Below are positions 36,341 through 45,161 of a stretch of DNA of 64,000 bases, in pieces. Numbering within the stretch: position 1 is the stretch's first letter; each line of letters opens with the position of its first letter. Both the position numbers and the translations under genes were made by a program. The notes beneath the pieces are model-generated. The model saw only the letters and a list, made by a program, of their open reading frames with translations. It had not been told where the DNA came from and did not search any database. The stretch is from Bacteroidales bacterium (GTDB taxonomy: Bacteria; Bacteroidota; Bacteroidia; Bacteroidales; UBA932): the NCBI GenBank assembly GCA_022648685.1, contig JALCMW010000002.1, positions 62,001 through 126,000 of the forward strand. The letters are read 5' to 3'.

Positions 36341-37378
36341 CTATTTTGAAGACTGCCTTTCATTGAGAGCGCGCTGGAAAGCTCTTGCATTCCGCCTGTG
36401 TTCGGAATAAGATTTTGCAAAAATATGGGTTCCGTTGAATTCAGGGCTTGCGCAGAAATAAAGGTAACTTTCTTTCGCCGGATGCAAAACGGCATCCAAT
36501 GAAGCCTTCGAAGGAACGCAGATCGGTCCCGGAGGAAGACCGTAATACTTGTATGTATTGTAAGGTGAATCGAACTTGGTATGCTTGCCGTATATCCTGT
36601 CAAGTTTATATCCGAAACAATAAGCGACTGTAGGATCCGCCTGGAGTTTCATTCCGCTATGCAACCTGTTAAGATATACCCCTGCTATGGAGGACATCTC
36701 AGGTTCATAACGAGTCTCCCCGCAAACAATGGAAGCAAGGATTGAAACTTTCAATGGAGCAAGCCCCAAAGTTTCAGCAGATTTTTTCCTGTCCCCGTTC
36801 CAGAAAGCTTCATAGCCTTTGGAAAATGTACGCAATATATCCCTTGGGGATGCAGTCCAGTAGATCCGGTACGAGTCCGGAATGATCATAGAGAATACAT
36901 TTGTAGTATCGAAACCGAAACCCGCAAGCAAGGAACTGTCATTCAACGCTTTTATTATTTCCGAGCTGTCGGCCATCATCTGCCAGGCGATTTTGCGGGC
37001 CAAGACACCTTTGCTCCTTACAGTCCCGGAAACGGTCAGCATGCCGGGAGACTGCCATCCGTTATTCAGCATCCTTGCCAGGTAGACACTTGAATACATG
37101 GAACGAATCTCATATCTTCCAGGCTTTATGTATATGTCAACCTTGAGCTTTTTGAAAGAACGTTTCAGGCTCCGCGGACGGGATACCGAATTTTCCCCTA
37201 TCAATTTGTTTTCAACATCTTTCGCAGTCATATCGGGATAAACGAAAAGTACCGTATCGGATACGAAGTTATGCCGTTTGTAATCATTATAATAATTCCA
37301 TAAATGCAAGCCTGCAATGATCAGGAAAATTACAAGGATCGACGAAACTGGATATAAGATTTTCTTATTCGGAACCAT
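36341..37378 (-). CDS. mltG: Endolytic transglycosylase MltG
   Basis: The 345-residue protein starts at the ATG at 37378 (MVPNKKIL), 5 bases after the preceding stop. One N-terminal membrane segment (about residues 8-26) anchors it to the inner membrane with the rest in the periplasm. The YceG/MltG domain is recognised by IPDSYRIYW, ASIVCGETRYEPEMSSIAGVYLNRL, GMKLQADPTVAY, SPYNTYKYYGLPPGPICVP and LYFCASPEFNGTHIFAKSYSEH. The family's V-E-x-E-(T/A) active-site element appears here as V-C-G-E-T, keeping one Glu. It would cleave nascent glycan strands and set their length. Neighbouring glucosaminidase and rel genes are in the same direction. Confidence 0.93.
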   Translation of the reverse strand: MVPNKKILYPVSSILVIFLIIAGLHLWNYYNDYKRHNFVSDTVLFVYPDMTAKDVENKLIGENSVSRPRSLKRSFKKLKVDIYIKPGRYEIRSMYSSVYLARMLNNGWQSPGMLTVSGTVRSKGVLARKIAWQMMADSSEIIKALNDSSLLAGFGFDTTNVFSMIIPDSYRIYWTASPRDILRTFSKGYEAFWNGDRKKSAETLGLAPLKVSILASIVCGETRYEPEMSSIAGVYLNRLHSGMKLQADPTVAYCFGYKLDRIYGKHTKFDSPYNTYKYYGLPPGPICVPSKASLDAVLHPAKESYLYFCASPEFNGTHIFAKSYSEHRRNARAFQRALNERQSSK

Positions 37379-37383
37379 AACGA

Positions 37384-38520
37384 TCAATCATGAGAAACAT
37401 TCTTTTTCCTGCTTTTGAAAATACCTCTTCTCAAGGACTTCCCCCTTAGAATGACAGTATCTCCTTCTCGAAGGGAATAACCGGAAGAGAATCCGTTCAT
37501 CTTCATAACCGAATTCATCCTTACGGCAAACCTCTGGCAGATATCGCGAAGAGACTCCCCTTCGACTCCGACAATGTATTTATCCATATCTTTGGCAGCC
37601 TGGGATTTCTTTGGCTGAAGATAAACCACGGTGCCTGGCAGCAAGTCTGCTTCGGTTTTCAAATCATTGAACCTCAGCAATTCCGGTACGAACAAATGAT
37701 ACAATGAAGCAAGAGAGGAATATGTATCCCCTTCAATGGAATAAACGAACGGAACACCATTCAAAGAATAAAGCTGACGCGAAAGAGAGAACTTGAATAC
37801 CTCCCTGCTGTCAGGATCCAGGACTATAGGTTCTTCTATGGATAGAGGTGACTCCGGTATTTTTTCCGAATGGCTCCCGCCCGCAGACGAAGAAGATCCC
37901 GTCTTGTTTTTCTTCTTGCCGAAAATACGCCAGCGACGTTTAGTGGTACCTGCCACGGGTGTTTTCTCCTTAGTTCCTTCCATGGCCAAAGCATCATCCA
38001 TAGTCATGGTGTCAAATTCATAAAGATGATATGTTTCTATAAGTTTTATCAATTTGGAAGGATATGCCGGGTCGGTAGCATAACCGGCCTGCTTCAACCC
38101 GTATGCCCATGCCTTGTAATCCGTAATTTTGTTATCGAACAAGAATTTATATCTGTCCCTGTAGCGGAGGAAATCCGAATGATCCCTGAAAGATTCTTCG
38201 GCATTGCCGTATACCCGGAAACATTCGCCTTTACTGTCATCATCCTGATACATCTTGGATCCCGTCCAATCGTGGCATTTTATTCCGAAATGATTATTGC
38301 CCCTGACGGCAAGAGGGGCACGGCCGGATCTGGATTCCAAAAGCCCCTGTGCCAGGGTGATACTTGCGGGAATTCCGCTTCTGTACATTTCACTCACGGC
38401 AATCCCGGAATATTTGGCTATATATTTTTCCTCCGGAGTCTTTTCCGGATTGGAAACGGCAATGAAAGCAAATACCGTAAAGAAAATGAAAAATGCGGAA
38501 ACCCGATAAAACTTCTTCAT
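37384..38520 (-). CDS. Glucosaminidase-domain cell-wall hydrolase with LysM repeats
   Basis: The 378-residue protein starts at the ATG at 38520 (MKKFYRVS) and has an N-terminal hydrophobic signal segment. The glucosaminidase (family 73-type) domain (about residues 30-165) includes YSGIAVSEMYRSGIPASITL, then AQGLLESRSG, HFGIKCHDWTGSKMY, GKECF-like and FRVYGNAEESFRDHSDFL; the Glu in LLESRSG is the likely catalytic acid. After a basic/serine-rich linker (about 180-215) come two LysM-type modules (about 245-300 and 320-365, the second YIVGVEGESLRDICQRF). It would cleave peptidoglycan between GlcNAc and MurNAc. Context with MltG supports a cell-wall role. Confidence 0.88.
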   Translation of the reverse strand: MKKFYRVSAFFIFFTVFAFIAVSNPEKTPEEKYIAKYSGIAVSEMYRSGIPASITLAQGLLESRSGRAPLAVRGNNHFGIKCHDWTGSKMYQDDDSKGECFRVYGNAEESFRDHSDFLRYRDRYKFLFDNKITDYKAWAYGLKQAGYATDPAYPSKLIKLIETYHLYEFDTMTMDDALAMEGTKEKTPVAGTTKRRWRIFGKKKNKTGSSSSAGGSHSEKIPESPLSIEEPIVLDPDSREVFKFSLSRQLYSLNGVPFVYSIEGDTYSSLASLYHLFVPELLRFNDLKTEADLLPGTVVYLQPKKSQAAKDMDKYIVGVEGESLRDICQRFAVRMNSVMKMNGFSSGYSLREGDTVILRGKSLRRGIFKSRKKNVSHD

Positions 38521-38556
38521 ATCAAACAATATTACAGACTTCTAATTTACGAAAAA

Positions 38557-39546
38557 TTACTTCAGTTTAACATATGGGACATCGAAAACATCGCCTTCGT
38601 GTGCAGCATAAGTATCGGCGAAAACAGTACGGCACTCCTTTTCATATAATGAAGGATCGGAACATCTAGAGGAATAGTGACCGATAACAAGTCTGCCGGC
38701 ACCTGCCTTCAAGGCACAGCCGGCGGCCTGGATTGTTGTGGAATGATGCCTTCTCGCCGCCTGTTCGGACAATTCCTCCAGATAAGTGGTTTCGTGATAC
38801 AAGATATCCACACCTTTCACCCAATCGGCCAACCGGGGAAACGGTGCCGTATCACTGCAATATGCATAACTGCGGCTCACATACGGCAAATACGCTGTTT
38901 CGGAAGCTTTTATGACAAGAGTGGAATCCGTACCCGAACATTTGGCAAAACCGTTGAAAAAATTCGCCTTGTCGTCTTTTCCCGGACGGCGGACGACATC
39001 CTCCCCCCTTTTCAAGGCACCGATTTCGGACAATGTCAGGCCATACTTGTCTACAGCTGATTTTCTCACATCCAGAAATGGCTTTTTCTCCCTGAACAGG
39101 AAACCGAACGTCTCTATTTTATGGTTGAGAGGAAAAGCCGATATGGTGAATGTCTTGGTCTCGAACACCGTTTCGGGCTCTTTCATGGACAAAACATGAT
39201 GACGGACATCGAAAGACAATCCTTCCCCGTAATATGAAAGGAAGAATTTCAATATCGGACCGAAATTGGACGGGGCGAAAATATCAAGGGGAGCCGTCCG
39301 TCTTTTCATTCCCATTGTCGACAACAGACCGAAAATACCGAAAAGATGATCCCCATGGATATGGGATATGAATACGGATTCGATCTTTTCCGGGGAAATT
39401 CCATAACGGATCATTTGCAGCTGGACACCCTCGCCGCAATCTATTAAAAACAAGCGCCCGTGTACATCAAGTACCTGGGCGCTCTGAAATCTTCCGGTTA
39501 CCGGCATGGCCGAAGCCGTACCCATAACCTTCAATGTGAACTTCAT
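38557..39546 (-). CDS. rnz: Ribonuclease Z
   Basis: The 329-residue protein starts at the ATG at 39546, and is separated from rpsA by 15 bases. Metallo-beta-lactamase motifs are FLIDCGEGVQLQMI, ISHIHGDHLFGIFGLLSTM (the H-x-H-x-D-H zinc site), YCSDTAPF, YHETTY and GHYSSR near the end. The long-loop insertion with acidic and lysine residues (about 160-215) corresponds to the exosite arm seen in tRNase Z. It processes tRNA 3' trailers; it is needed here because the two tRNA-Lys genes do not encode CCA. Confidence 0.95.
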   Translation of the reverse strand: MKFTLKVMGTASAMPVTGRFQSAQVLDVHGRLFLIDCGEGVQLQMIRYGISPEKIESVFISHIHGDHLFGIFGLLSTMGMKRRTAPLDIFAPSNFGPILKFFLSYYGEGLSFDVRHHVLSMKEPETVFETKTFTISAFPLNHKIETFGFLFREKKPFLDVRKSAVDKYGLTLSEIGALKRGEDVVRRPGKDDKANFFNGFAKCSGTDSTLVIKASETAYLPYVSRSYAYCSDTAPFPRLADWVKGVDILYHETTYLEELSEQAARRHHSTTIQAAGCALKAGAGRLVIGHYSSRCSDPSLYEKECRTVFADTYAAHEGDVFDVPYVKLK

Positions 39547-39561
39547 CAATTCAGTTAAAAG

Positions 39562-41472
39562 TTATTCACCTTTTTCCAATTTATCTTTAAGCGCCGCCAA
39601 TTCGGATATATCTCCCAATGTGGCTTTTTCTATATTGGAATTGATTTTCTTTACAGCTTTCTTGGTGTTGTCCGCATCGACTGCGGCTTTGGCTTCCTTG
39701 ACTTCGGAATAAACCGCAAGATGGGATACAAGCACTCTTCTTGTACTTCTGCGAAGCTCGATCACCTTGAATTGAAGTTTTTCTCCGGCTACAGCCTGCT
39801 TTCCGTCTTCCTTTACCAAATCCTTTGTAAAAGCGAAAGCTTCTACATCACCGTCCAGCATTATTGTGGCGCCTTTGTCGGTAATTGCGGAAACGGTACC
39901 TTCAATTACGGTATTTACAGGGAACTTGGCCTCGATTTCATCCCATGGATTAGGAAGCAGCTGTTTGTGTCCCAGACTCAGTTTGTGATTCGATTCATCA
40001 AAATCGAGAATCTGTACATCAATGGTATCGCCTACGCTTACCAATTCCGAAGGATGCTTGATCTTGTTCCATGAAAGATCGCTGATATGTATAAGACCTT
40101 CAACACCGTCTTCAAGTTCGGCAAATACACCGAAATTGGTGATATTGCGGACAATCGCTTTCTGTTGTGAACCTACCGGATATTTCTCGTGGATATTCTC
40201 CCATGGATTAGGGGTAAGCTGTTTCAGACCGAGGGACATCTTCCTGTTCTCCCTGTCGAGAGTCAGAACCTGAGCCTCAACTTCATCGCCTACCTTAAGG
40301 AATTCCTGCGCACTGTGAAGTCTTGGGGACCATGACATTTCGGATACATGTATAAGACCTTCCACACCCGGCTCTATTTCTACAAAAGCACCGTAATCAG
40401 CAATGAGGACAACTTTTCCCTTGACTTTGTCACCTACTTTCAAATCGGCGTCAAGACTGTCCCAAGGATGAGGAGTAAGCTGTTTCAGACCAAGTGCGAT
40501 ACGTTTCTGCTGATTGTCGAAATCGAGAACGACCACTTTGATAACCTGATCAAGGGAAACGACTTCTTTCGGATTGTTGATACGGCCCCATGAAAGATCG
40601 GTGATATGGATAAGACCGTCGACGCCTCCGAGATCAACGAATACACCGTAATTGGTAATATTCTTGACAGTTCCTTCGAGTATCTGGCCTTTTTCGAGCT
40701 TGCTGATAAGTTCACCTCTCTTCTTCTCCTGCTCCGCCTCAAGCAAAGCTTTGTGTGAAACCACTACATTCCTGAATTCCTGATTTATCTTAACGATCTT
40801 GAAGTCCATGGTGACATTGACAAGAGCGTCATAGTCTTCAATTCTCTTTATATCTATCTGGGAACCTGGCAGGAATGCTTCTATGCCGAAGATATCGACA
40901 ATCATTCCGCCTTTCGTACGTGTCTTTATATAGCCGTTGACTACTTCGTCTTTCTCATAAGCTTCATTTACCCTGTCCCAGGATTTGAGAATACGGGCTT
41001 TTTTATGAGAAAGTATGAGCTGTCCTTTCTTGTCTTCGGCAGACTCCACATAAACATCAACCTTGTCATCTACTTTCAGATCCGGATTGTAATGGAACTC
41101 GGAAGCGGGGATTATTCCTTCGCTCTTGTAACCGATATTGACAAGAACCTCCCTTTTGGAGATGGCGGTCACGGTACCTTCTACGACTTCATTTTCAACT
41201 ACTTTGGAAAGAGTCTGATCATACTGTTCCTCAACTTTCTTTTTATCGTCGCCGTAATCGGTTTCATTTTCAAACGAATCCCAATCGAATTTGTCAGGAT
41301 CCACCGATGCGTTCAAAGGCGCTTTTACGGCTTTTTCTTTTACAGCGGAATTGTCTTCTGCTTCTTCCGTCTTTCCGACAACTTCGGCAGACGTTTCTGC
41401 AGCTTCTGCCTTTTCTTCGGCAGCAGGAGCTTTGACAGCTTCCTCTGCGATTACTTTTTCATTTTCTTCCAT
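39562..41472 (-). CDS. rpsA: 30S ribosomal protein S1
   Basis: The 636-residue protein has six S1 RNA-binding repeats in the order expected for S1, recognised by repeated 'G-x-V-x-x-I-x-x-x-G' openings and 'GLIH-x-S/T-D/E-x-SW' endings (for example near residues 280, 365 and 450). Repeats 1 and 2 are the diverged ribosome-binding types and repeat 6 lacks the GLIH core. An alanine/glutamate-rich, low-complexity acidic N-terminus (about residues 1-90) is longer than in proteobacterial S1, a usual feature of Bacteroidota. It binds mRNA on the 30S subunit. It is probably the first gene of a five-gene operon; a well-formed promoter lies upstream. Confidence 0.97.
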   Translation of the reverse strand: MEENEKVIAEEAVKAPAAEEKAEAAETSAEVVGKTEEAEDNSAVKEKAVKAPLNASVDPDKFDWDSFENETDYGDDKKKVEEQYDQTLSKVVENEVVEGTVTAISKREVLVNIGYKSEGIIPASEFHYNPDLKVDDKVDVYVESAEDKKGQLILSHKKARILKSWDRVNEAYEKDEVVNGYIKTRTKGGMIVDIFGIEAFLPGSQIDIKRIEDYDALVNVTMDFKIVKINQEFRNVVVSHKALLEAEQEKKRGELISKLEKGQILEGTVKNITNYGVFVDLGGVDGLIHITDLSWGRINNPKEVVSLDQVIKVVVLDFDNQQKRIALGLKQLTPHPWDSLDADLKVGDKVKGKVVLIADYGAFVEIEPGVEGLIHVSEMSWSPRLHSAQEFLKVGDEVEAQVLTLDRENRKMSLGLKQLTPNPWENIHEKYPVGSQQKAIVRNITNFGVFAELEDGVEGLIHISDLSWNKIKHPSELVSVGDTIDVQILDFDESNHKLSLGHKQLLPNPWDEIEAKFPVNTVIEGTVSAITDKGATIMLDGDVEAFAFTKDLVKEDGKQAVAGEKLQFKVIELRRSTRRVLVSHLAVYSEVKEAKAAVDADNTKKAVKKINSNIEKATLGDISELAALKDKLEKGE

Positions 41473-41553
41473 AAAAAAAACAATACTAGCGGGTTTAACA
41501 TTATTACATAATCCCTTTCGGAAACGTCAAGAGACGACCCGGAAAAGGGCGTG

Positions 41554-41584
41554 CAAAATTATACAAATATTTCTGATTTACAAA
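41554..41584 (-). promoter_or_regulatory. Promoter of the rpsA operon
   Basis: On the minus strand TTTG (41584-41581) is followed after 19 bases by TAATTTTG (41561-41554), a full match to the Bacteroidota -33/-7 consensus. Transcription would start near 41548, 75 bases before the start codon. Confidence 0.78.
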
Positions 41585-41587
41585 GCT

Positions 41588-42535
41588 CTAGAGCATTTTT
41601 CTTTTCTTGAATATCAAAAGGACTATTCCTGAAGACAAAATCATGATGCCCACTATGATGACCCAGTCCCAACTTGTACCGGTGATGGGAAGCTTCGTAT
41701 TGACGCCGTAAAAGCCTGCGACCAGCGTAGGCGGCATAAGCAGAAGGGAAACCAGTGTGAATATCTTCATTATGCGGTTCTGGTCCAGATTGATAAGTCC
41801 GACTACGGTATTCTGGAGATACTCAAGTCTTTCGAATGAAAAATTGGTATGGTTCAACAAAGATGAAATATCCTGCAGCAAAACATTGAAACGTGATTCG
41901 AGATCTTTAGGATATTTATCGCTTTTCAGCATATTGGAAATCAACCGCTGCTTATCAACTATGTTCTCACGTACAAGCATTGTGTTTTCCTGGAGCTGAT
42001 TGATATCCAACAGGAAATCCTGATTGACGTCTTCCTCTTGATTCACCCTCTTGCTGTACTGCTCTATCTCCTTGGACATCAATTCTATCATATCAGCATC
42101 CAAATCAACTCTCTGGTCAAGAATGGCAACGAACACGACATAGCCGTTGGGATACAATTTCGGCATTGCTACAAGTTTCCGCTGCAATTCGGTGAAACTT
42201 CTAAGAGGAACTTCTCTCAATGTTGTGAGAGTATGGCCGACGATAGTGAAAGAAACGGCTTCCATGGAATATTCTTCCGGACCGGGAATAAGGAAGTTGG
42301 TATTGGCGAAAATAGCTTTGTCCGTCTCGGAAAAACGGGAAGAACTTTCAATCTCTTCCGCCTGGGCCCTGCTTTGTATTTCCGTATCGAGAAATAATTC
42401 CGTAGAATGCTTTTCTTCACCCGTCGGTGAAAGCAGGTCTATCCATAAAACGTTTTCCCTTCGGATACCGGCAAAATCCTTCGCTGACTGGGAAGCCATT
42501 ATTTTTCCGTTTAATCTGTAAAAAATATCAATCAT
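41588..42535 (-). CDS. corA: CorA-family divalent metal ion transporter
   Basis: The 315-residue protein has a soluble alpha/beta N-terminal domain, a long helical region (about residues 130-245, rich in Q, E, L), and two C-terminal membrane segments. Between them is the pore signature LVAGFYGVNTKLP. The family's GMN becomes GVN here, a known tolerated variant. The end is KKRKML, the basic tail that faces the cytosol. It should form a pentameric Mg2+ (or Co2+/Ni2+) channel in the inner membrane. It is a single gene with a promoter-like TACTTTTG (42618-42625) upstream. Confidence 0.93.
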   Translation of the reverse strand: MIDIFYRLNGKIMASQSAKDFAGIRRENVLWIDLLSPTGEEKHSTELFLDTEIQSRAQAEEIESSSRFSETDKAIFANTNFLIPGPEEYSMEAVSFTIVGHTLTTLREVPLRSFTELQRKLVAMPKLYPNGYVVFVAILDQRVDLDADMIELMSKEIEQYSKRVNQEEDVNQDFLLDINQLQENTMLVRENIVDKQRLISNMLKSDKYPKDLESRFNVLLQDISSLLNHTNFSFERLEYLQNTVVGLINLDQNRIMKIFTLVSLLLMPPTLVAGFYGVNTKLPITGTSWDWVIIVGIMILSSGIVLLIFKKRKML

Positions 42536-42617
42536 AACGTCTCCATTATTTATTCTGACCCAGTCGTCAGAAACGTTACACTTCGGAATCTCCTGCCATT
42601 ACGGAAAAGACAGTCTG

Positions 42618-42625
42618 CAAAAGTA
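42618..42625 (-). promoter_or_regulatory. Bacteroidota -7 element for corA
   Basis: The minus strand reads TACTTTTG, an exact TAnnTTTG match 83 bases before the start. No clear -33 element. Confidence 0.4.
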
Positions 42626-42651
42626 TTAATTTTTATTTAAAAAAACTATTA

Positions 42652-43287
42652 TCACGGCTTGAAAATCTGCCGGTTTGCAATGGACCTTCCCAATGTCATT
42701 TCATCGGCATATTCAAGATCGTCGCCGAAACCCAATCCCCTTGCCAAAGAGGTCACCTTTACACCGAATCCAGATATGCGTCTGTATATGTAAAATGATG
42801 TCGTTTCACCTTCGACATCCCCGCTCAAAGCCAGTATCACTTCGATATCGGACGGATCATCCGCTTCCCGGGCCAGTTTTTCCGTCCGTTCGGCAAGTTT
42901 CCCTATTGTAAGGTCAGATGGTCCGATTCCGTCTATAGGGGAAATTATGCCTCCCAAAACATGATAAAGACCGTGATATTGTCCGGTATTTTCTATACTC
43001 ATGACATCCATTACGTTTTCCACCACACATATCGTATTCCGGTTCCTGGATTTATCGGAACATATCGAACATACGTCATTATCGGAAATCATCATGCATT
43101 CCCTGCAATACTTGACATCACTTCGCAATCTTCCTACAGCTTCGGTAAAATGGCATACATATTCAGGAGGCTGTTTCAAAAGATACAAAGCTAGACGCAA
43201 TGCGCTCTTTTTGCCTACCCCCGGCAGAGCGCTTATTGCATCCACAGCATTTTTAAGCAATTGCGACGGATATCTGTCACCTGTCAT
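42652..43287 (-). CDS. recR: Recombination mediator protein RecR
   Basis: The 211-residue protein has the N-terminal helix-hairpin-helix (ALPGVGKKSALRLALYLL), a C4 zinc finger (CRECMMISDNDVCSIC, near residues 57-72) and a Toprim domain beginning ICVVENVMDVMSIE and continuing through HVLGGIISPIDGIGPSDLT and ILALSGDVEGETT. Length and order are normal. RecR, with RecO, loads RecA at gaps. It is 12 bases after murQ and probably the last gene of the kinase-murQ-recR transcript, an unusual functional mixture explained only by location. Confidence 0.97.
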   Translation of the reverse strand: MTGDRYPSQLLKNAVDAISALPGVGKKSALRLALYLLKQPPEYVCHFTEAVGRLRSDVKYCRECMMISDNDVCSICSDKSRNRNTICVVENVMDVMSIENTGQYHGLYHVLGGIISPIDGIGPSDLTIGKLAERTEKLAREADDPSDIEVILALSGDVEGETTSFYIYRRISGFGVKVTSLARGLGFGDDLEYADEMTLGRSIANRQIFKP

Positions 43288-43299
43288 GAGAACGGTTTA

Positions 43300-44118
43300 T
43301 TATTTGTTGTAATCTCCCGATTTGTAAGCGGAAACCGCCGCCCTCACCTGTCCGTACTTTAAAAGAAGCCGTCTGGCCAAATCCGAATCGGATAGACCTG
43401 TGGCTTCCATTATCATTTGGGTCCCCCTTTCAACAAGTTTTTTGTTTGTCAGCTGCATATCGACCATCTTGCTTCCCTTCACATGGCCCAAACGGATCAT
43501 GACAGTAGTGGAAATCATGTTGAGAACCAATTTCTGTGCTGTCCCGGCTTTCATGCGAGTGCTTCCGGTCACGAACTCGGGACCGACAACGACAACTATG
43601 GGAACCTCCGTGACTGCAGCAAGTTCCGAATCCTCATTGCAGGTAACACAACCGGTAAGCATGCCTCTCTCACGAGCTTTCTTAATAGTTCCGATCACAT
43701 ACGGAGTCGTACCTGAAGCAGCGATGCCTACTATCACATCATTGATCTGGGGATCGAATGCCTGGAGATCGCGCCAGCCCCCGTCGGGATCATCTTCGGC
43801 CGATTCCACTGCATTTCTTATTGCAGCGTCGCCACCTGCGATGAAACCTATGAATTTACCGCTGACACCGTATGTCGGAGGAATTTCAGATGCATCCAAT
43901 ATCCCGAGACGGCCGCTTGTCCCTGCACCGAGATAAAAAACCCGTCCGCCTTTTTTCATCCTTTCGACAATGCCGTCCACAAGTCTGACTATATTAGGAA
44001 TCGACGGCGTAACATCGGAAGGAACACTTTTGTCTTCCTCGTTGATAGCCGTAAGCAATTCATCGGTGGACATCTTGTCAAGATTGTCGTAATATGAAGA
44101 TTGTTCTGTTGTTCTCAT
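43300..44118 (-). CDS. murQ: N-acetylmuramic acid 6-phosphate etherase
   Basis: The 272-residue protein is a SIS-domain MurQ. Hallmarks are GAGTSGRLGILDASEIPPTYG near residue 62, IAGGDAAIRNAVESAEDDP, GIAASGTTPYVIGTI and GSTRMKAGTAQKLVLNMIST. The catalytic Glu lies in the DASEIPPT block and a second in VESAEDD. It removes the lactyl ether of MurNAc-6-phosphate to give GlcNAc-6-phosphate and D-lactate, in cell-wall recycling. It lies 5 bases after a sugar kinase gene that could produce its substrate. Confidence 0.96.
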   Translation of the reverse strand: MRTTEQSSYYDNLDKMSTDELLTAINEEDKSVPSDVTPSIPNIVRLVDGIVERMKKGGRVFYLGAGTSGRLGILDASEIPPTYGVSGKFIGFIAGGDAAIRNAVESAEDDPDGGWRDLQAFDPQINDVIVGIAASGTTPYVIGTIKKARERGMLTGCVTCNEDSELAAVTEVPIVVVVGPEFVTGSTRMKAGTAQKLVLNMISTTVMIRLGHVKGSKMVDMQLTNKKLVERGTQMIMEATGLSDSDLARRLLLKYGQVRAAVSAYKSGDYNK

Positions 44119-44123
44119 ATCTG

Positions 44124-44993
44124 TTATAAATGGATTTCGTCTTTATGATATTTCACAAGGCCCTCTATTGGAGAAGCCGTTATTTCGGAAAAACGGATTC
44201 CGTATTCCGCCCCCACTTTCTTCAGAATGTCCTTGTAAGCATAACCGAAACCGCCTACAACCCCTACGGGGTATCTTTCGATGTCGTATTGTTTGAGGCA
44301 GCGGATTATGAGCTGCCGGAAATTATTTTCGACAAGATCGGTTACATAAGGAACCTTCCCGTAATGGTCAACAATGAAAGGAGCGAAAGAACCCAGATAT
44401 TTTGAAGGAGCTGCGCTTTTGTATACATTATTTACAACGGTAAGATAATCCACTTTGAAAGCGTTGGCGAATTCCGTGGAAAGGGGTTCCGGAACCAGTC
44501 CCTTGAGAAAATCCGACATGAACAGTTTTCCGAGACAGGCGGCACCGCCTTCATCGCCCAGAATATATCCGCTCGAGTGGATGTTCTTGACTATTTCCTT
44601 CCCGTCATAAAGACAGCTGTTAGATCCAGTACCCATTATGGCGGCTATGCCGGGAGCATGTCCGCAAACCGCCCTGGCGGCATCGAGAAGATCGGATGCA
44701 TATTCTATCACAGCACCAGGAAAAGCTATCTTCAATTCATTATCCAGCTTGACTGCACTTTCGGGAACCGCATCTCCTGAAGAAATGAGTCCGGCAGCAT
44801 AAAAATGAATCCTGCTTACTTGTTCCCCCTCCGGATTCAGAAGAGGTATGGCCCCCCTTAGAGTCTCTTGTATGAAATCCTGGGATTCCGTAGCAACATT
44901 CATTCCGGCCGTCTTGAGACTGTGACAGATCCCTTTTGATGTAATGGAACGCCAATCCGTTTTTGTCGCCCCGCTTTCAGCTATTATTATCAT
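44124..44993 (-). CDS. BadF/BadG-type N-acetylglucosamine/N-acetylmuramate kinase
   Basis: The 289-residue protein belongs to the actin-like ATPase group that includes GlcNAc kinase and MurK. It opens with AESGATKTDWRSI (phosphate 1 loop), contains ASDLLDAARAVCG (catalytic Asp), IMGTGSNSCLYDG (phosphate 2), ILGDEGGAACLGKLF (substrate-specificity stretch) and VGVVGGFGYAYKDIL (adenosine loop). The 5-base spacing to murQ strongly suggests that it phosphorylates MurNAc, and perhaps GlcNAc, for salvage. A GlcNAc-only specificity is the main alternative. A promoter-like TATCTTTG lies upstream at 45018-45025. Confidence 0.87.
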   Translation of the reverse strand: MIIIAESGATKTDWRSITSKGICHSLKTAGMNVATESQDFIQETLRGAIPLLNPEGEQVSRIHFYAAGLISSGDAVPESAVKLDNELKIAFPGAVIEYASDLLDAARAVCGHAPGIAAIMGTGSNSCLYDGKEIVKNIHSSGYILGDEGGAACLGKLFMSDFLKGLVPEPLSTEFANAFKVDYLTVVNNVYKSAAPSKYLGSFAPFIVDHYGKVPYVTDLVENNFRQLIIRCLKQYDIERYPVGVVGGFGYAYKDILKKVGAEYGIRFSEITASPIEGLVKYHKDEIHL

Positions 44994-45017
44994 AATTCAA
45001 ATCTGACAAATTTTCCG

Positions 45018-45025
45018 CAAAGATA
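45018..45025 (-). promoter_or_regulatory. Bacteroidota -7 element for the kinase-murQ-recR operon
   Basis: The minus strand reads TATCTTTG, 25 bases before the kinase start. A TTTG lies upstream with a 16-base gap, shorter than usual. Confidence 0.5.
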
Positions 45026-45074
45026 ATTATTTTATTCCGGACAAATCTTTTCCGTCAGTTTTTCTTGATATTTT

Positions 45075-45106
45075 TTTGCACTTATATTACGATTATGCTA
45101 TATTTG
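45075..45106 (+). promoter_or_regulatory. Promoter of the EEP-family lipoprotein gene
   Basis: TTTG (45075-45078) and TATATTTG (45099-45106) are separated by 20 bases, a full -33/-7 match. The predicted start site, near 45112, falls directly in front of the operator-like sequence at 45117-45139. Confidence 0.75.
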
Positions 45107-45116
45107 CAGGAACATT

Positions 45117-45139
45117 ACACCAGACTACACATAAGTTAC
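45117..45139 (+). promoter_or_regulatory. Operator-like site A of the PUL regulon
   Basis: The site begins ACACCAGACTACAC and ends AAGTTAC. It matches site C (62414-62436) at 20 of 23 positions and shares the core ACCA(C/G)ACTACAC with site B. It lies just after a TAnnTTTG promoter, where a bound repressor would block initiation or early elongation. Confidence 0.65.
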
Positions 45140-45161
45140 AAATACTAAAAACGAATACTAA

